Of a DNA stretch of 64,000 nt, positions 34,500-46,600 are shown one piece after another (positions within the stretch are counted from its first letter, which is position 1; every line of letters begins with the position of its first letter). The notes under the pieces were generated by a model that saw nothing but the letters and a program-made list of their open reading frames with translations, had not been told where the DNA came from and ran no database searches. The stretch is from Mycobacterium sp. 852002-50816_SCH5313054-b (lineage in GTDB: Bacteria > Actinomycetota > Actinomycetes > Mycobacteriales > Mycobacteriaceae), in assembly GCF_001667185.1 (NCBI RefSeq), contig NZ_LZIC01000027.1, positions 87,106-151,105 of the forward strand, given 5' to 3'. Both the position numbers and the translations under genes were made by a program.

Positions 34500-36059
34500 T
34501 CAGTTCGTGGTGGTGGCTGTGGTGGCTGTGGTGGCTGTGGTGGCTGTGGTGGTGGCGGTGGTCGTTTGCGAGGCCGGCTTGCGGCGCCGGCGGCGGCGGG
34601 GGGTCCCGGCGTTACCCGCGGGCGCGCCGGAGGCCGTCTCGGACGGCGTCTTCGGGGCGGGTTCACCGTTGGTGCCGGGGTGCCCGGTGGCAGGCTGGCC
34701 GCCACGCGTGCGCCGCCGTGGCGGCCGGGAGCGGGCGCGGCCCGACTTCTCGTCGCCTTGGCGTTCCGGCGGGCCGTTGCGGTCGGCCTCGCGGCGCTTG
34801 CCCGGCGCCCGGCGCGGCGAGCCGACCGTGCCGCCCACTTCGGCGGGGATGCCCAGCTCGTCGTACAGGTGCGGCGAGTTGGAGTAGGTCTCGGCCGGAT
34901 CGGGGGACTCCAGGCCCAGGGCCTTGTCGATCATCGTCCAGCGGGGCAGCTCGTCCCAGTCCACCAGGGTGACGGCGATACCGGTCTTGCCGGCGCGGCC
35001 GGTGCGGCCGATCCGGTGCACATAGGCCTGTTCGTCCTCGGGGATCTGGTAGTTGATGACGTGGGTGATGTCGTCGATGTCGATGCCGCGCGCGGCCACG
35101 TCGGTCGCGACGAGCACGTCGACGTCGCCGCTGCGGAACGCCTTCAGCGCCTTCTCGCGGGCGATCTGACCCAGATCACCGTGCACGGCGCCGACCTTGA
35201 AGCCTCGTTCGGCCAGCTCGTCGGCGACCTTCTGCGCGGTGCGTTTGGTGCGAGTGAAGACCATCGTCGCGCCGCGGCCCTCGGCCTGCAGCACGCGGCT
35301 CACCAACTCGACCTTGTCCAGGGCGTGCGCGCGGTAGACGAACTGCTCGGTGGTGTCGTGCGTGGCGGCCGAGTGCGGCGCTTCGGCGCGGATGTGGGTG
35401 GGCTGGTTCATGAAGGTGCGGGCCAGCGTGATGATCGGGTCCGGCATGGTCGCCGAGAACAGCATCGACTGCCGCTCGGCGGGGATCTGCCGCAGGATGC
35501 GCTCGATGTCGGGCAGGAAGCCCAGGTCGAGCATCTCGTCGGCCTCGTCGAGCACCAGCGCCGACAGCCCGCCCAGCTGCAGGTGCCCCTGCTGGCACAG
35601 GTCGAGCAGCCGGCCGGGGGTGCCCACCACGACGTCGGCGCCCGCGCGGAGCGCGTCGATCTGCGGCTCGTAGGCGCGTCCGCCGTAAATGGAGACCACC
35701 GACAGCGCGCGGCCGTCCTCGGCGGTCAGGTATATGGCGGCCGCGGCCAGGTCGTCGGTCACCTGCAGGCAGAGCTCGCGGGTGGGCACGACGACCAGCG
35801 CCCGCGGGGCACCGCTGAGCGGCCGGTGGGCGGCGCCGTCGGTGATGCGCTGCAGCAGCGGCACGCCGAACGCCAGGGTCTTACCCATGCCGGTGCGGGC
35901 CTGGCCGATCACGTCGTCGCCGGCCAGCGCCATGGGCAGGGTCAGCTCTTGGATGGCAAAGGGGCTTTCGATCCCCTTTTCGGCCAGTGCGCGGACGATT
36001 TCGTCGCGGACGCCGAGTTTGGCAAAAGTCAGTTCAGTTGTGCTGTCGAGTGCGGTCAT
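34500..36059 (-). CDS. rhlE: ATP-dependent RNA helicase RhlE (DEAD box)
   Basis: 519 residues. Q motif SPFAIQELTLP, motif I ARTGMGKTLAFG, motif II VLDEADEMLDLG, motif III FSATMPDP, then HRIGRTGRAGKTG. The C-terminal 120 residues are a disordered basic tail (RRRTRGGQPA, RRRRRRKPAS) ending in a Thr/Ala repeat. It unwinds RNA in ribosome assembly or decay. ATG 36059 is chosen; the upstream frame carries no family sequence. Equivalent to Rv3211. The 36060-36312 gap before the next gene holds its leader and no other gene that I can see. Confidence 0.92.
   Translation of the reverse strand: MTALDSTTELTFAKLGVRDEIVRALAEKGIESPFAIQELTLPMALAGDDVIGQARTGMGKTLAFGVPLLQRITDGAAHRPLSGAPRALVVVPTRELCLQVTDDLAAAAIYLTAEDGRALSVVSIYGGRAYEPQIDALRAGADVVVGTPGRLLDLCQQGHLQLGGLSALVLDEADEMLDLGFLPDIERILRQIPAERQSMLFSATMPDPIITLARTFMNQPTHIRAEAPHSAATHDTTEQFVYRAHALDKVELVSRVLQAEGRGATMVFTRTKRTAQKVADELAERGFKVGAVHGDLGQIAREKALKAFRSGDVDVLVATDVAARGIDIDDITHVINYQIPEDEQAYVHRIGRTGRAGKTGIAVTLVDWDELPRWTMIDKALGLESPDPAETYSNSPHLYDELGIPAEVGGTVGSPRRAPGKRREADRNGPPERQGDEKSGRARSRPPRRRTRGGQPATGHPGTNGEPAPKTPSETASGAPAGNAGTPRRRRRRKPASQTTTATTTATTATTATTATTTN
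34513..34548. repeat. 9-base minisatellite in the rhlE C-terminal codons
   Basis: Four perfect head-to-tail copies of GTGGCTGTG on the plus strand (Thr-Thr-Ala units on the coding strand), flanked by degenerate copies. Units are multiples of three, so slippage would change tail length without breaking the frame. Confidence 0.85.
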
Positions 36060-36312
36060 ACGTGGGGGACAAGCCTTTCGGTGACGGTATCGGTGCTGTC
36101 GGTGTTTCTCTGTCGCGGTCACGCGCGCACGAGTTCCGACTCCGAATACGTCGCCGAGTCGCGGCCCTGTAACGGTCTGGGCCAGCTGTGCACGCACATT
36201 TCGCCGGTAGTGGCGGTTCGAGATTGAAGAATTCAGCCAATACCTGCGTCCATGATAGCTGGTCGACAGCTGGCGCCCATTTTGTCCTCATCCCGCCGAC
36301 TACAGTGTTGCC

Positions 36313-37032
36313 ATGACCCCGCCCTACTCCGGGCCATCCGGAGCCGATCTGGAAGCCGACCAGGCGGACGATCCGCCCGCTTCTCGGTTGTCGGCAGATC
36401 ACCCGGGCGTCAATGAGTTGTTCGCCGTGTTGGCCTACGGCGAGGTCGCCGCGTTCTACCGGCTCACCGACGAGGCGCGGATGGCGCCCGATCTGCGCGG
36501 ACGGATCTCGATGGCGAGCATGGCCGCCGCCGAGATGCAGCACTACGAGCTGCTGCACCGCGCGTTGGAAAGGCGTGGCGTCGACGTGGTGTCGGCGATG
36601 GCGAAGTACGTCTCGGCGCTGGAGAACTACCACCGGCTGACGATGCCGAGCACGTGGCTGGAAGCCCTGGTGAAGACCTACGTGGGCGACGCGCTGGCCG
36701 CCGACCTGTACCTCGAGATCGCCGACGGGCTGCCCGACGAGATCGCCGACGTGGTGCGCGAGGCGCTGTCGGAGACCGGGCACTCGCAGTTCGTGGTCGC
36801 CGAGGTGCGCGCCGCGGTGACCTCCAGCGGCAAGCAGCGCAGCCGGCTGGCGCTGTGGTCGCGTCGCCTGTTCGGCGAGGCGATCACCCAGGCGCAGTAC
36901 GTGCTGGCCGAGCACGACGAGCTGGTCGACCTGGTGGTATCCGGGCCCGGGGGCCTGGGCCAGCTCACCGCGTTCTTCGACCGTCTGCAGCAGACGCACG
37001 ACCGGCGGATGCGCGAACTCGGTCTGAGTTGA
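36313..37032 (+). CDS. Ferritin-like fold protein (MiaE-type), Rv3210c-like
   Basis: 239 residues, all helical after a short acidic disordered N-terminus. Candidate metal ligands sit in AYGEVAAFYRL, AAAEMQHYELLHRAL (ExxH), LYLEIADG and SETGHSQFVVAE (ExxH), the two ExxH pairs expected of a four-helix di-iron bundle. MiaE hydroxylates a modified tRNA base, but mycobacterial members are uncharacterised, so only the fold is claimed. Confidence 0.83.
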   Translation: MTPPYSGPSGADLEADQADDPPASRLSADHPGVNELFAVLAYGEVAAFYRLTDEARMAPDLRGRISMASMAAAEMQHYELLHRALERRGVDVVSAMAKYVSALENYHRLTMPSTWLEALVKTYVGDALAADLYLEIADGLPDEIADVVREALSETGHSQFVVAEVRAAVTSSGKQRSRLALWSRRLFGEAITQAQYVLAEHDELVDLVVSGPGGLGQLTAFFDRLQQTHDRRMRELGLS

Positions 37033-37044
37033 CCCGCGACCGGC

Positions 37045-37737
37045 TCAGCGGGTGCAGGTCGCTACGACGCCGTTGTTGGCCGACAATGCCACCGGTTGGC
37101 CGGCGGCATTGACCACCGAGCAATTGAGCTGGCCGTAGAAGCTGGTCGCGACGACCGACACGTTCTGGACTCCCGGATTCAGGACGATCACCTTCGACCA
37201 GGGCAGCGACACGTTGAACTCGGAATGCGGGTAGCCCCGGGCGTCGGTGTAGACGACGTTGACCAGGTCCAGCAGCTGTTTCGTCCCGGTCACGCTGTAG
37301 ACGACGGTGCGCGGGTTCACCGCGACCGGGGGCGGGGCGCCCGTCGGGAGCGGCGCGGCGGTCGGCGTCGGCGACGGCACCGGGCGCAGTGACGCGCTGG
37401 GCGGCGGCGGCACGGTGGTCACCGTCTCTTGCGGCAGCGGGGTCTGCGACGCGCTGGGCGGGGCCGTCGTTTTCGGTGCGGGCGCCGCGGAGGTCAGCGG
37501 CGGCGGAACGGGCGGCCCGACGGTCGCCTTGGTCGACGCGCTGTCGCCGCTGTTGACGATGACGGCGGTGGCGATGGCGCCGACGGCCACCACGGCGCCG
37601 AGGATCGCCGCGGCCGGGCGCCAGCGGGTGTCGGACGGCCAGGCGAGGTCGCCGTAGCCGTCCAGGACGTCGGTGTCGGCTCCGTCGTAGTCGTCGTCGG
37701 GGTAGTCGTGAACTGGGCCGAGACGATCCGTGACCAT
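37045..37737 (-). CDS. Membrane-anchored Thr/Pro-rich protein with MmpS-like C-terminal domain
   Basis: 230 residues. An acidic cytoplasmic N-terminus, one transmembrane helix (AAAILGAVVAVGAIATAVIV, about 42-61), a Pro/Thr/Ser linker of about 80 residues, and a C-terminal beta domain (VVYSVTGTKQLLDLVNVVYT to NCSVVNAAGQPV) like that of MmpS proteins, with two cysteines. MmpS partners help MmpL lipid exporters; no mmpL is nearby. Longer than Rv3209 through an extended linker. Confidence 0.8.
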   Translation of the reverse strand: MVTDRLGPVHDYPDDDYDGADTDVLDGYGDLAWPSDTRWRPAAAILGAVVAVGAIATAVIVNSGDSASTKATVGPPVPPPLTSAAPAPKTTAPPSASQTPLPQETVTTVPPPPSASLRPVPSPTPTAAPLPTGAPPPVAVNPRTVVYSVTGTKQLLDLVNVVYTDARGYPHSEFNVSLPWSKVIVLNPGVQNVSVVATSFYGQLNCSVVNAAGQPVALSANNGVVATCTR

Positions 37738-37946
37738 GTGTCTGATGGTGCCGATGTTACCGATGTGAATAGGCGGGTCGGGGCGGTGCGCGGCATGTTG
37801 GCCGAGCTGGGAGCGAATCGTTATCTTCGGGCGGCGGCGTTTCGCTTACCGCGAACCGGGCCCCGGGGCGACACGCCGCGCGGGGGCGTCCATTAGCCTG
37901 CTGCTGACGCGTCTGCGAACTTCAACGCCAACGGGAAGGGGCCACC

Positions 37947-38946
<1,000 letters not shown>

Positions 38947-39083
38947 CTAGTCGCAACGACATTACTACCCGTAGCGCCTTGGTGATTGCCGGCGCGGCCG
39001 TCGGTGCTGGCAGAAGCGGTGTCGTGGGGCGGATTCGGGCGCGCCAAGGGTGGTCGCGGTGCCGGCTGTGCAATCCTGGGGAA

Positions 39084-40109
39084 ATGACGTCCCAGCGGCC
39101 TGTGCGTAGCACCGGTCGAGCTCCGATGGTGCGCGACGAGTGGCGCGAACCGCTACGGGCCCTGCGCGACCCGATCGCCCGGGACGCCGGACGGACCCGG
39201 GCCGACCGCGAGCGCCCGCGGCAATGGCGCAAGCAGACATGGTTGGGACGGTTCGTTTCGACCTATGGCTGGCGCGCGTACGCGTTGCCCGCCTTGGTGG
39301 TGTTGACCGGGCTGGTGATCTATCAGACCGTCACCGGCACGAGCGCGCCGAAACCGACGGCGACGCAATCCATTCAGGGCACCCCGGACATCGGCGCCGT
39401 GGGCACGTCGATCATCGACGCACCGCCTCGCGGGCTGGCCGCGTTCGACGCGAACCTGCCGGCCGGGACGCTGCCCGACGGCGGCCCGTTCACCGAAGCG
39501 GGCGACAAGACGTGGCACATCGTGCCGGGCGTGACGCCGCAGATCGGTCAGGGCACCGCCAAGGTGTTCCGGTACACCGTCGAGGTCGAAAACGGCATCG
39601 ACGCCACGATGTTCGGTGGCGACGAGGCTTTCGCCCAGATGGTCGAGCAGACGCTGGGCAACCCCAAGGGCTGGACGCACAACCCGCAATTCGCCTTCGT
39701 GCGCATCGATAACGGCAAGCCCGACTTCCGCATCTCGCTCGTGTCGCCGGTCACGGTGCGTGGCGGCTGCGGCTACGAATTCCGCCTGGAGACGTCCTGC
39801 TACAACCCGGTTTACGGGCCCAACCGGGAGGCGCGGGTCTTCATCAACGAGGCGCGCTGGGTGCGCGGTGCCGTGCCGTTCGAGGGCGACGTCGGCTCGT
39901 ATCGGCAGTACGTGATCAACCACGAGGTCGGCCACGCCATCGGATACGTGCGTCACGAGCCCTGCGAGCAGCAAGGTGGTCTGGCGCCGGTGATGATGCA
40001 GCAGACGTTCTCCACGTCGAACGACGACGCCGCCAAGTTCGACCCCGACGTCGTCAAGGCCGACGGCAAGACCTGCCGATTCAACCCCTGGCCGTACCCG
40101 ATCGCCTGA
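39084..40109 (+). CDS. DUF3152 membrane-anchored zincin-like protein
   Basis: 341 residues from ATG 39084. A basic N-terminus, one transmembrane helix (AYALPALVVLTGLVIY, about 66-82), then the extracytoplasmic DUF3152 domain: ARVFINEARWVRGA, and NHEVGHAIGYVRHEPC, an HEVGH zinc-protease signature with a further His. Cys pairs (GGCGYEF, ETSCYNP, HEPCEQQ, KTCRF) suggest disulfides. It probably cleaves cell-wall proteins, but no substrate is known. Rv3207c is annotated shorter, so the start may be later. Confidence 0.85.
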   Translation: MTSQRPVRSTGRAPMVRDEWREPLRALRDPIARDAGRTRADRERPRQWRKQTWLGRFVSTYGWRAYALPALVVLTGLVIYQTVTGTSAPKPTATQSIQGTPDIGAVGTSIIDAPPRGLAAFDANLPAGTLPDGGPFTEAGDKTWHIVPGVTPQIGQGTAKVFRYTVEVENGIDATMFGGDEAFAQMVEQTLGNPKGWTHNPQFAFVRIDNGKPDFRISLVSPVTVRGGCGYEFRLETSCYNPVYGPNREARVFINEARWVRGAVPFEGDVGSYRQYVINHEVGHAIGYVRHEPCEQQGGLAPVMMQQTFSTSNDDAAKFDPDVVKADGKTCRFNPWPYPIA

Positions 40110-40199
40110 CCGGTCTGGGAAGCCCCCTCGGTTGTTTGCCGTTGCTTCGGGCAACTGTTGTGATGGAGAGAGCTGACCAAGCTATAGAGGAGACCTTCG

Positions 40200-41387
<1,188 letters not shown>

Positions 41388-41400
41388 CCCAATACCGCAG

Positions 41401-42279
41401 GTGGCCTCTTATAGGCTGACCCCCGTGACAGTCGAGCCACCGCCGGAGCATGTGCTGTCGGCGTTTGGTTTGACCGGCGTGCAGCCCGTCCCGTTGGGCG
41501 CCAGTTGGGAGGGTGGCTGGCGGTGCGGCGAGGTCGTGCTGTCGATCGTGGCCGACCACGCCCGCGCGGCCTGGTCGGCCCGGGTGCGGGAGACGTTGTT
41601 CGTGGACGGCGTCCGGCTGGCCCGGCCGGTCCGCTCCACCGACGGGCGCTACGTGGTGTCCGGGTGGCGGGCGGACACGTTCGTCGCCGGCACGCCGGAG
41701 CCCAGGCATGACGAAGTCGTCTCGGCTGCGGTCCGGCTGCACGAGGCGACCGGCAAGCTGGAACGCCCCCGATTCCTGACCCAGGGGCCCACCGCGCCCT
41801 GGTCCGACGTCGACGTCTTCATCGCCGCCGACCGCGCCGCGTGGGAGGAGCGGCCGCTGGCGTCGGTGCCGCCCGGCGCGCGCACCGCGCCGCCGTCGGC
41901 GGACGCCCAGCGGTCCGTCGAGCTGATCAGTCAGCTCGCCACCCTGCGCAGGCCGACCAAGAGCCCCAACCAGCTGGTCCACGGAGACCTCTACGGCACA
42001 GTGCTTTTCATCGGCACCGCGGCGCCGGGGATCACCGACATCACGCCGTACTGGCGGCCGTCGTCGTGGGCCGCGGGCGTGGTCGTCGTCGACGCCCTGT
42101 CCTGGGGTGAGGCCGACGACGGACTCATCGAACGGTGGAACGCGCTGCCCGAGTGGCCCCAGATGCTGTTGCGGGCGTTGATGTTTCGCCTCGCGGTGCA
42201 CGCGCTGCACCCGCGCTCGACCGCCGAGGCGTTCCCCGGCCTGGCCCGCACCGCGGCCCTGGTCCGGTTGGTGCTCTAG
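41401..42279 (+). CDS. Actinobacterial TIGR02569-type protein, aminoglycoside phosphotransferase-like fold
   Basis: 292 residues, as in Rv3205c. QLVHGDLYGTVLFI resembles the HGDLHxxN catalytic loop of APH/choline kinase-like proteins, and ITDITPYWRPSSWAAGVVV the metal-binding Asp that follows; the loop Asn is replaced. Kinase activity is therefore doubtful. A GTG at 41425 is an alternative start. It lies 13 bases after moeZ and ends in CTAG shared with the convergent gene. Confidence 0.78.
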   Translation: MASYRLTPVTVEPPPEHVLSAFGLTGVQPVPLGASWEGGWRCGEVVLSIVADHARAAWSARVRETLFVDGVRLARPVRSTDGRYVVSGWRADTFVAGTPEPRHDEVVSAAVRLHEATGKLERPRFLTQGPTAPWSDVDVFIAADRAAWEERPLASVPPGARTAPPSADAQRSVELISQLATLRRPTKSPNQLVHGDLYGTVLFIGTAAPGITDITPYWRPSSWAAGVVVVDALSWGEADDGLIERWNALPEWPQMLLRALMFRLAVHALHPRSTAEAFPGLARTAALVRLVL

Positions 42280-42578
42280 GCAGGAAAGTCGTAGCGGACC
42301 TCGTCCAGCGCGATCCTGCCGTCGACGGCCAGCACCCCTTCGGCGCGCAGCAACTCCAGCTGCCGGGAAGTCAAGTGGCGCGCGGGGCGCCCGGACGCGG
42401 TGATCACCCGGTGCCAGGGCAGGTCCGAGGAGTCGGTCCGCATGATCCATCCGACGATGCGAGGGCTGGAAAGCCCTGCGACAGAAGCGATGTCGCCGTA
42501 GGTGGCGACCCGGCCGGACGGTATCCCCGCGACCAGCGAACGCACCCGCTCGACCTGCTCGTCGGTCACCGCCGCCAC
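42276..42578 (-). CDS. Alkyltransferase-like (ATL) DNA-binding protein
   Basis: 100 residues. It has the O6-alkylguanine-DNA alkyltransferase C-domain: IPSGRVATYGDIASVAGLSS with the helix-turn-helix, Arg finger RIVGWIMR, and the active-site motif as PWHRVI instead of PCHRVI. Trp in place of the acceptor Cys defines ATL proteins, which bind O6-alkylguanine and pass it to nucleotide excision repair. Equivalent to Rv3204. GTG start two bases after the lipV stop. Confidence 0.9.
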   Translation of the reverse strand: MAAVTDEQVERVRSLVAGIPSGRVATYGDIASVAGLSSPRIVGWIMRTDSSDLPWHRVITASGRPARHLTSRQLELLRAEGVLAVDGRIALDEVRYDFPA

Positions 42579-42580
42579 GG

Positions 42581-43366
42581 TCAGCGGTCTTCCAGCAGCC
42601 CGCGGATCAGCGCCGCGGTTTCGGTGGGCCTGGCGTGGGGCACCATGTGGTTGCAGTCGAAATCCAGCAACACGAAATCGGAGCCCAGCCGTTCCCGCAG
42701 CGCCTCGATCAATTGAGCGCTCACGTACGGCGGCGAGGTCTGCTTGGCCCGCACCAGGGTCGTGGTCGTCCCGGCCGGCGGCAGCACGACATCGCGGGCC
42801 AGTTCGCTCCAATACGACATCATCGCCGGCAGGCTGACCCGCCACCCGTACCGCCCGTTGGCCAGTTCGACCAGATGCTCGTCGATGTCGGACGCCAGCA
42901 GCGCCGGGTCCACGTCCGCCCAGGAGCCGGTCGCCTTTTCCATGCGTGCTTCCTCGGTGTCGGGATAGTCGGGTGAGGAGAACATCGCCTCGGCGATCTG
43001 GCGCATCCAGTCGCCGTCCAGGCCAACCGCCGGGTCGAGCAGCAGCAGCGCCGCCACCCGGTCCGGACGGGCCGCGGCCAGGTGCAGCGCCAGGCCGCCG
43101 CCGAACGAGTGGCCGACCACCAGCACCGGCGCGGCGGCATCGTCGTCGAGCAACCCGGACAGCGCCGCGACGTTGGCGTCGATGGTCCACGGCGCCGCCC
43201 ACGACGACCTGCCGTGGCCGAGCAAATCCGGTGCGGCGATGGCGATCTCGGGCAGGTAGCCGGCCAGGTGCTGCCAACGACCCCCGTAACCGGTCAGCCC
43301 GTGAAGGGCGAGCATCCGCACCGGGCCGGCCGGGCCGTAGCGGTGCACGTGCAGGTCGGCGCTCAC
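42581..43366 (-). CDS. lipV: Alpha/beta hydrolase (LipV-type esterase)
   Basis: 261 residues. Oxyanion HGLTGYGGRW, nucleophile Ser in VVGHSFGGGLAL, and the catalytic His in DCNHMVPHARP. It hydrolyses ester or lactone substrates; LipV is linked to lipid use in M. tuberculosis (Rv3203). GTG 43366 overlaps the stop of the upstream small gene as GTGA, and the ATL gene follows at once, so the three form an operon. Confidence 0.87.
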   Translation of the reverse strand: MSADLHVHRYGPAGPVRMLALHGLTGYGGRWQHLAGYLPEIAIAAPDLLGHGRSSWAAPWTIDANVAALSGLLDDDAAAPVLVVGHSFGGGLALHLAAARPDRVAALLLLDPAVGLDGDWMRQIAEAMFSSPDYPDTEEARMEKATGSWADVDPALLASDIDEHLVELANGRYGWRVSLPAMMSYWSELARDVVLPPAGTTTTLVRAKQTSPPYVSAQLIEALRERLGSDFVLLDFDCNHMVPHARPTETAALIRGLLEDR

Positions 43367-43569
43367 CCGGCGGTGTCGTCCCAATCGTCGTCGGCGGGAA
43401 CGATGAAGGCCTGCTCGATCACATCGGCTTCGTTGGCATCGCGATCGGTGGCGTCGTCCAGGTACGCGGTGTCCAGGCCGGCGTCGTCCTCGGAGTCGAC
43501 GGCCTGCTGCTGTTCCGCGGCGTCTGCTTCGGGCACTACGTCGTCGGGGCCGCGAAAATCGGAGCCCAT
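43363..43569 (-). CDS. Small acidic protein (Rv3202A-like)
   Basis: 68 residues, highly acidic (many Asp/Glu: ADAAEQQQAVDSEDDAGLD, TDRDANEADVIEQ, ADDDWDDTAG), probably disordered. First gene of the lipV operon, overlapping lipV by 4 bases; divergent from adnA. Function unknown. Confidence 0.75.
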   Translation of the reverse strand: MGSDFRGPDDVVPEADAAEQQQAVDSEDDAGLDTAYLDDATDRDANEADVIEQAFIVPADDDWDDTAG

Positions 43570-43646
43570 CCAATCCCTCCTTGCCTAGGGGGCGTTTCGG
43601 TTTCCTTCAGCCCAGTATCCCGATCGATCTTGTCAGACCCTCGTGA

Positions 43647-46600
43647 TTGCATGCAGCCATGTCATTCACCTGGGACGACGAGGCCCGTGCCGTTCTGGCA
43701 CCCGGCCTGCGCGGGCGGATGCGCGTCCTGGGCGGGCCGGGCACCGGCAAGAGCAGCCTGCTGGTCGACGCCGCGGTCGCCCGGATCGGCGCGGGCCTCG
43801 AGCCGGAATCGGTTCTGCTGCTTACCGGTTCCGGGCGGATCGGGGTGCGTGCGCGCAGCGCGTTGACGACGGCGCTGCTGCGGTCGCGGTCCACCGGCCC
43901 CTGCCGGGCGGCCGTGCGCGAGCCGCTGGTGCGCACCGTGCACAGCTACGCGTACGCGGTGTTGCGGCGGGCCGCCGAGCGTGCGGGCGACGCGCCCCCG
44001 CGACTGGTCACCAGCGCCGAGCAGGACGCCATCATCCGGGAACTGCTGGCCGGTGACCTCGCCGACGGGCCGCGCGCGGCCAGCGCGTGGCCGGCCCATC
44101 TGCGGCCCGCGCTGGCCACCGCCGGTTTCGCCACCGAGCTGCGAAACCTGTTGGCGCGCTGCGCTGAACGCGGGGTCGACCCGCAGGAACTGGAGCGGCT
44201 GGGCCGACGGTGCCGGCGTCCGGACTGGGCCGCCGCCGGCCAATTCGCGCGGCAGTACGAGCAGGTGATGCTGCTGCGTGCGGCGGTCGGGACGGCGGCG
44301 GCGCAGGCCACGACGCCGGCGCTCGGTGCCGCCGAGCTGGTGGGTGCCGCGCTGGAGGCCTTCGCGGTGGACCCGGAATTGCTGGCGGCCGAACGCGCCC
44401 GCATCCGCCTCTTGCTGGTCGACGACGCGCAGCAACTCGACCCGCAGGCGGCCGCCCTGGTTCGGGCGCTGGCCGCGGGCACGGAGGCGACCCTCGTCGC
44501 CGGCGACCCGAACCAGGCGGTGTTCGGCTTCCGGGGCGGCGAGGGGTCCGGGCTGTGCGCCGACGATTCTCCGTCGGTGAGGCTGACGGTGTCGCATCGC
44601 TGCGCGCCGGCCGTGGCGCGCGCCGTCAGCGGCATCGCGGGCCGGCTGCCCGGCGGCAGCGCCGGCAGGCACATCGACGGCACTGGGCCCGAGGACGGAT
44701 CCGTCACCGCGCGGCTGGCCGCCTCGGCGCACGCGGAGGCGGCCATGATCGCCGACGCGTTGCGGCGCGCCCACCTGATCGACGGGGTGCCGTGGTCTCA
44801 GATGGCCGTGCTCGTCCGGTCGGTGCCTCGGGCCGGAGCGCGGTTGCCACGCGCGCTGGCCGCCGCCGGCGTCCCGGTGGCCGCGCCGCCGTCGAGCGGG
44901 CCGCTGTCCGACGAGCCCGCGGTCCGGGCGTTGCTCACCGTGCTGGCGGCCGTCGCCGACGGGCTCGACGGCGAACGGGCCCTGGCGCTGTTGACCGGTC
45001 CCATCGGCCGCGTCGATCCGGTGTCGCTGCGCCAGCTGCGCCGAACGCTGCAGCGCGCGAACCCCGATCGCGCGCCGCGCGATTTCGCCGGCCTGCTCGT
45101 CGAGGCCCTGGGGGCCGACACGCCATGCCCCGGACCGCAGTCGCGCGCGCTGCGGCGGGTGCGCGCCGTGCTGGACGCGGCCGCGCGCTGCGATCGCGAC
45201 GGCCAAGATCCGCGCTACACCCTGTGGGCCGCGTGGCACCGATCGGGCCTGCAGCGCCGCTGGCTTTCGGCCGGCGAGCGCGGCGGCCCCGCCGGCGCCC
45301 GGGCCACCCGGGACCTGGAGGCGGTGACGGCGTTGTTCGACATCACCGATCACTACGTGTCCCGCACGCCCGGCGCGTCGCTGCGCGGTCTCATCGAGCA
45401 CGTCGCGGCGCTGCGGCTGCCCGGCGCCAGCGACGAGCCGGCGTCGCAGGTCGAACAGGTCCGGGTGCTCAGTGCCCACGCCGCGCTGGGGCACGAATGG
45501 GACTTCGTGGTCATCGCCGGTCTGCAGGACGGGTTGTGGCCCAACACCGTTCCGCGCGGCGGTGTGCTGAGCACCCAGCGGCTGCTCGACGTGCTCGACG
45601 GCGTCGGCGCGGACGCCTCGGTGCGCGCGCCGCTGCTGGCCGAGGAGCGCAGGCTGCTGGTGGCGGCGCTGGGCCGGGCCCGGCGCCGGGTGCTGGTGAC
45701 GGCCGTCGACGCCGACACGGGCGGGGCCGACGGGGAGGCCGCGCTGCCGTCGTCGTTCTTCTCCGAAATCGCGCGGTGGGCCGATGGTGACGGCGATCCC
45801 GTTGCAGCGCAACCGATCTCCGCCCCGCGCGTGTTGTCCGCGGCCGCGCTCGTGGGCCGGCTGCGGGGGGTGGTGTGCGCGCCCGGCGGCGCCGTCGACG
45901 ACGCCGACCGCCGTTGCGCGGCAGCGCAATTGGCCCGGCTTGCCAAGGCCGGTGTGCCGGGCGCCGACCCGGCCGGCTGGCACGGCTTGCTGCCCGTCAG
46001 CACCAGCGAACCGCTGCGGGCGGGGGTCCAGTCCGTCACCCTGACGCCGTCGACCCTGCAGGCGCTCACCGACTGCCCGCTGCGCTGGCTGGCCGAACGC
46101 CACGGCGGGACCAACGCGCGGGACCTGCGCTCCACCCTCGGCTCGGTGCTGCACGCGCTGATCGCCGGACCGGACAAAACGGAATCGGAATTGCTGGCCG
46201 AGCTGGACCGGGCCTGGAAGCATCTGCCCTTCGAGGCGCAGTGGCACGCGGCCAACGAGCTGGCCCGCCACCGCGCCATGGTTCAGGCGTTTTTCGAATG
46301 GCGGGCCCAGACCCGGGGCGAGCTCACCGAGGTTGGCGTCGAGGTGGAGGTCGACGGCACGCTCGGCACCCCGCGCGACGGTGCCGTTCAAGGCGGCGAG
46401 ATCCGGGTGTGCGGGCGGGTCGACCGGCTGGAACGCGACGCGGCCGGCCGGCTCGTCATCGTCGACATCAAGACGGGCAAGACGCCGGTGAGCAAGGACG
46501 ACGCCCAGCAACACGCGCAGCTGGCGCTGTACCAGCTGGCGGTGGCCGAGGGCATGATCGCGGCCGGGGACGAGCCCGGGGGCGCACGGCTGGTGTACGT

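Noticed and set aside
34201..34700. Possible PE_PGRS-like Gly-rich coding on the plus strand
   Set aside because: The Gly run is the complement of the rhlE repeat and Arg-rich tail; no PE domain or ribosome site exists.
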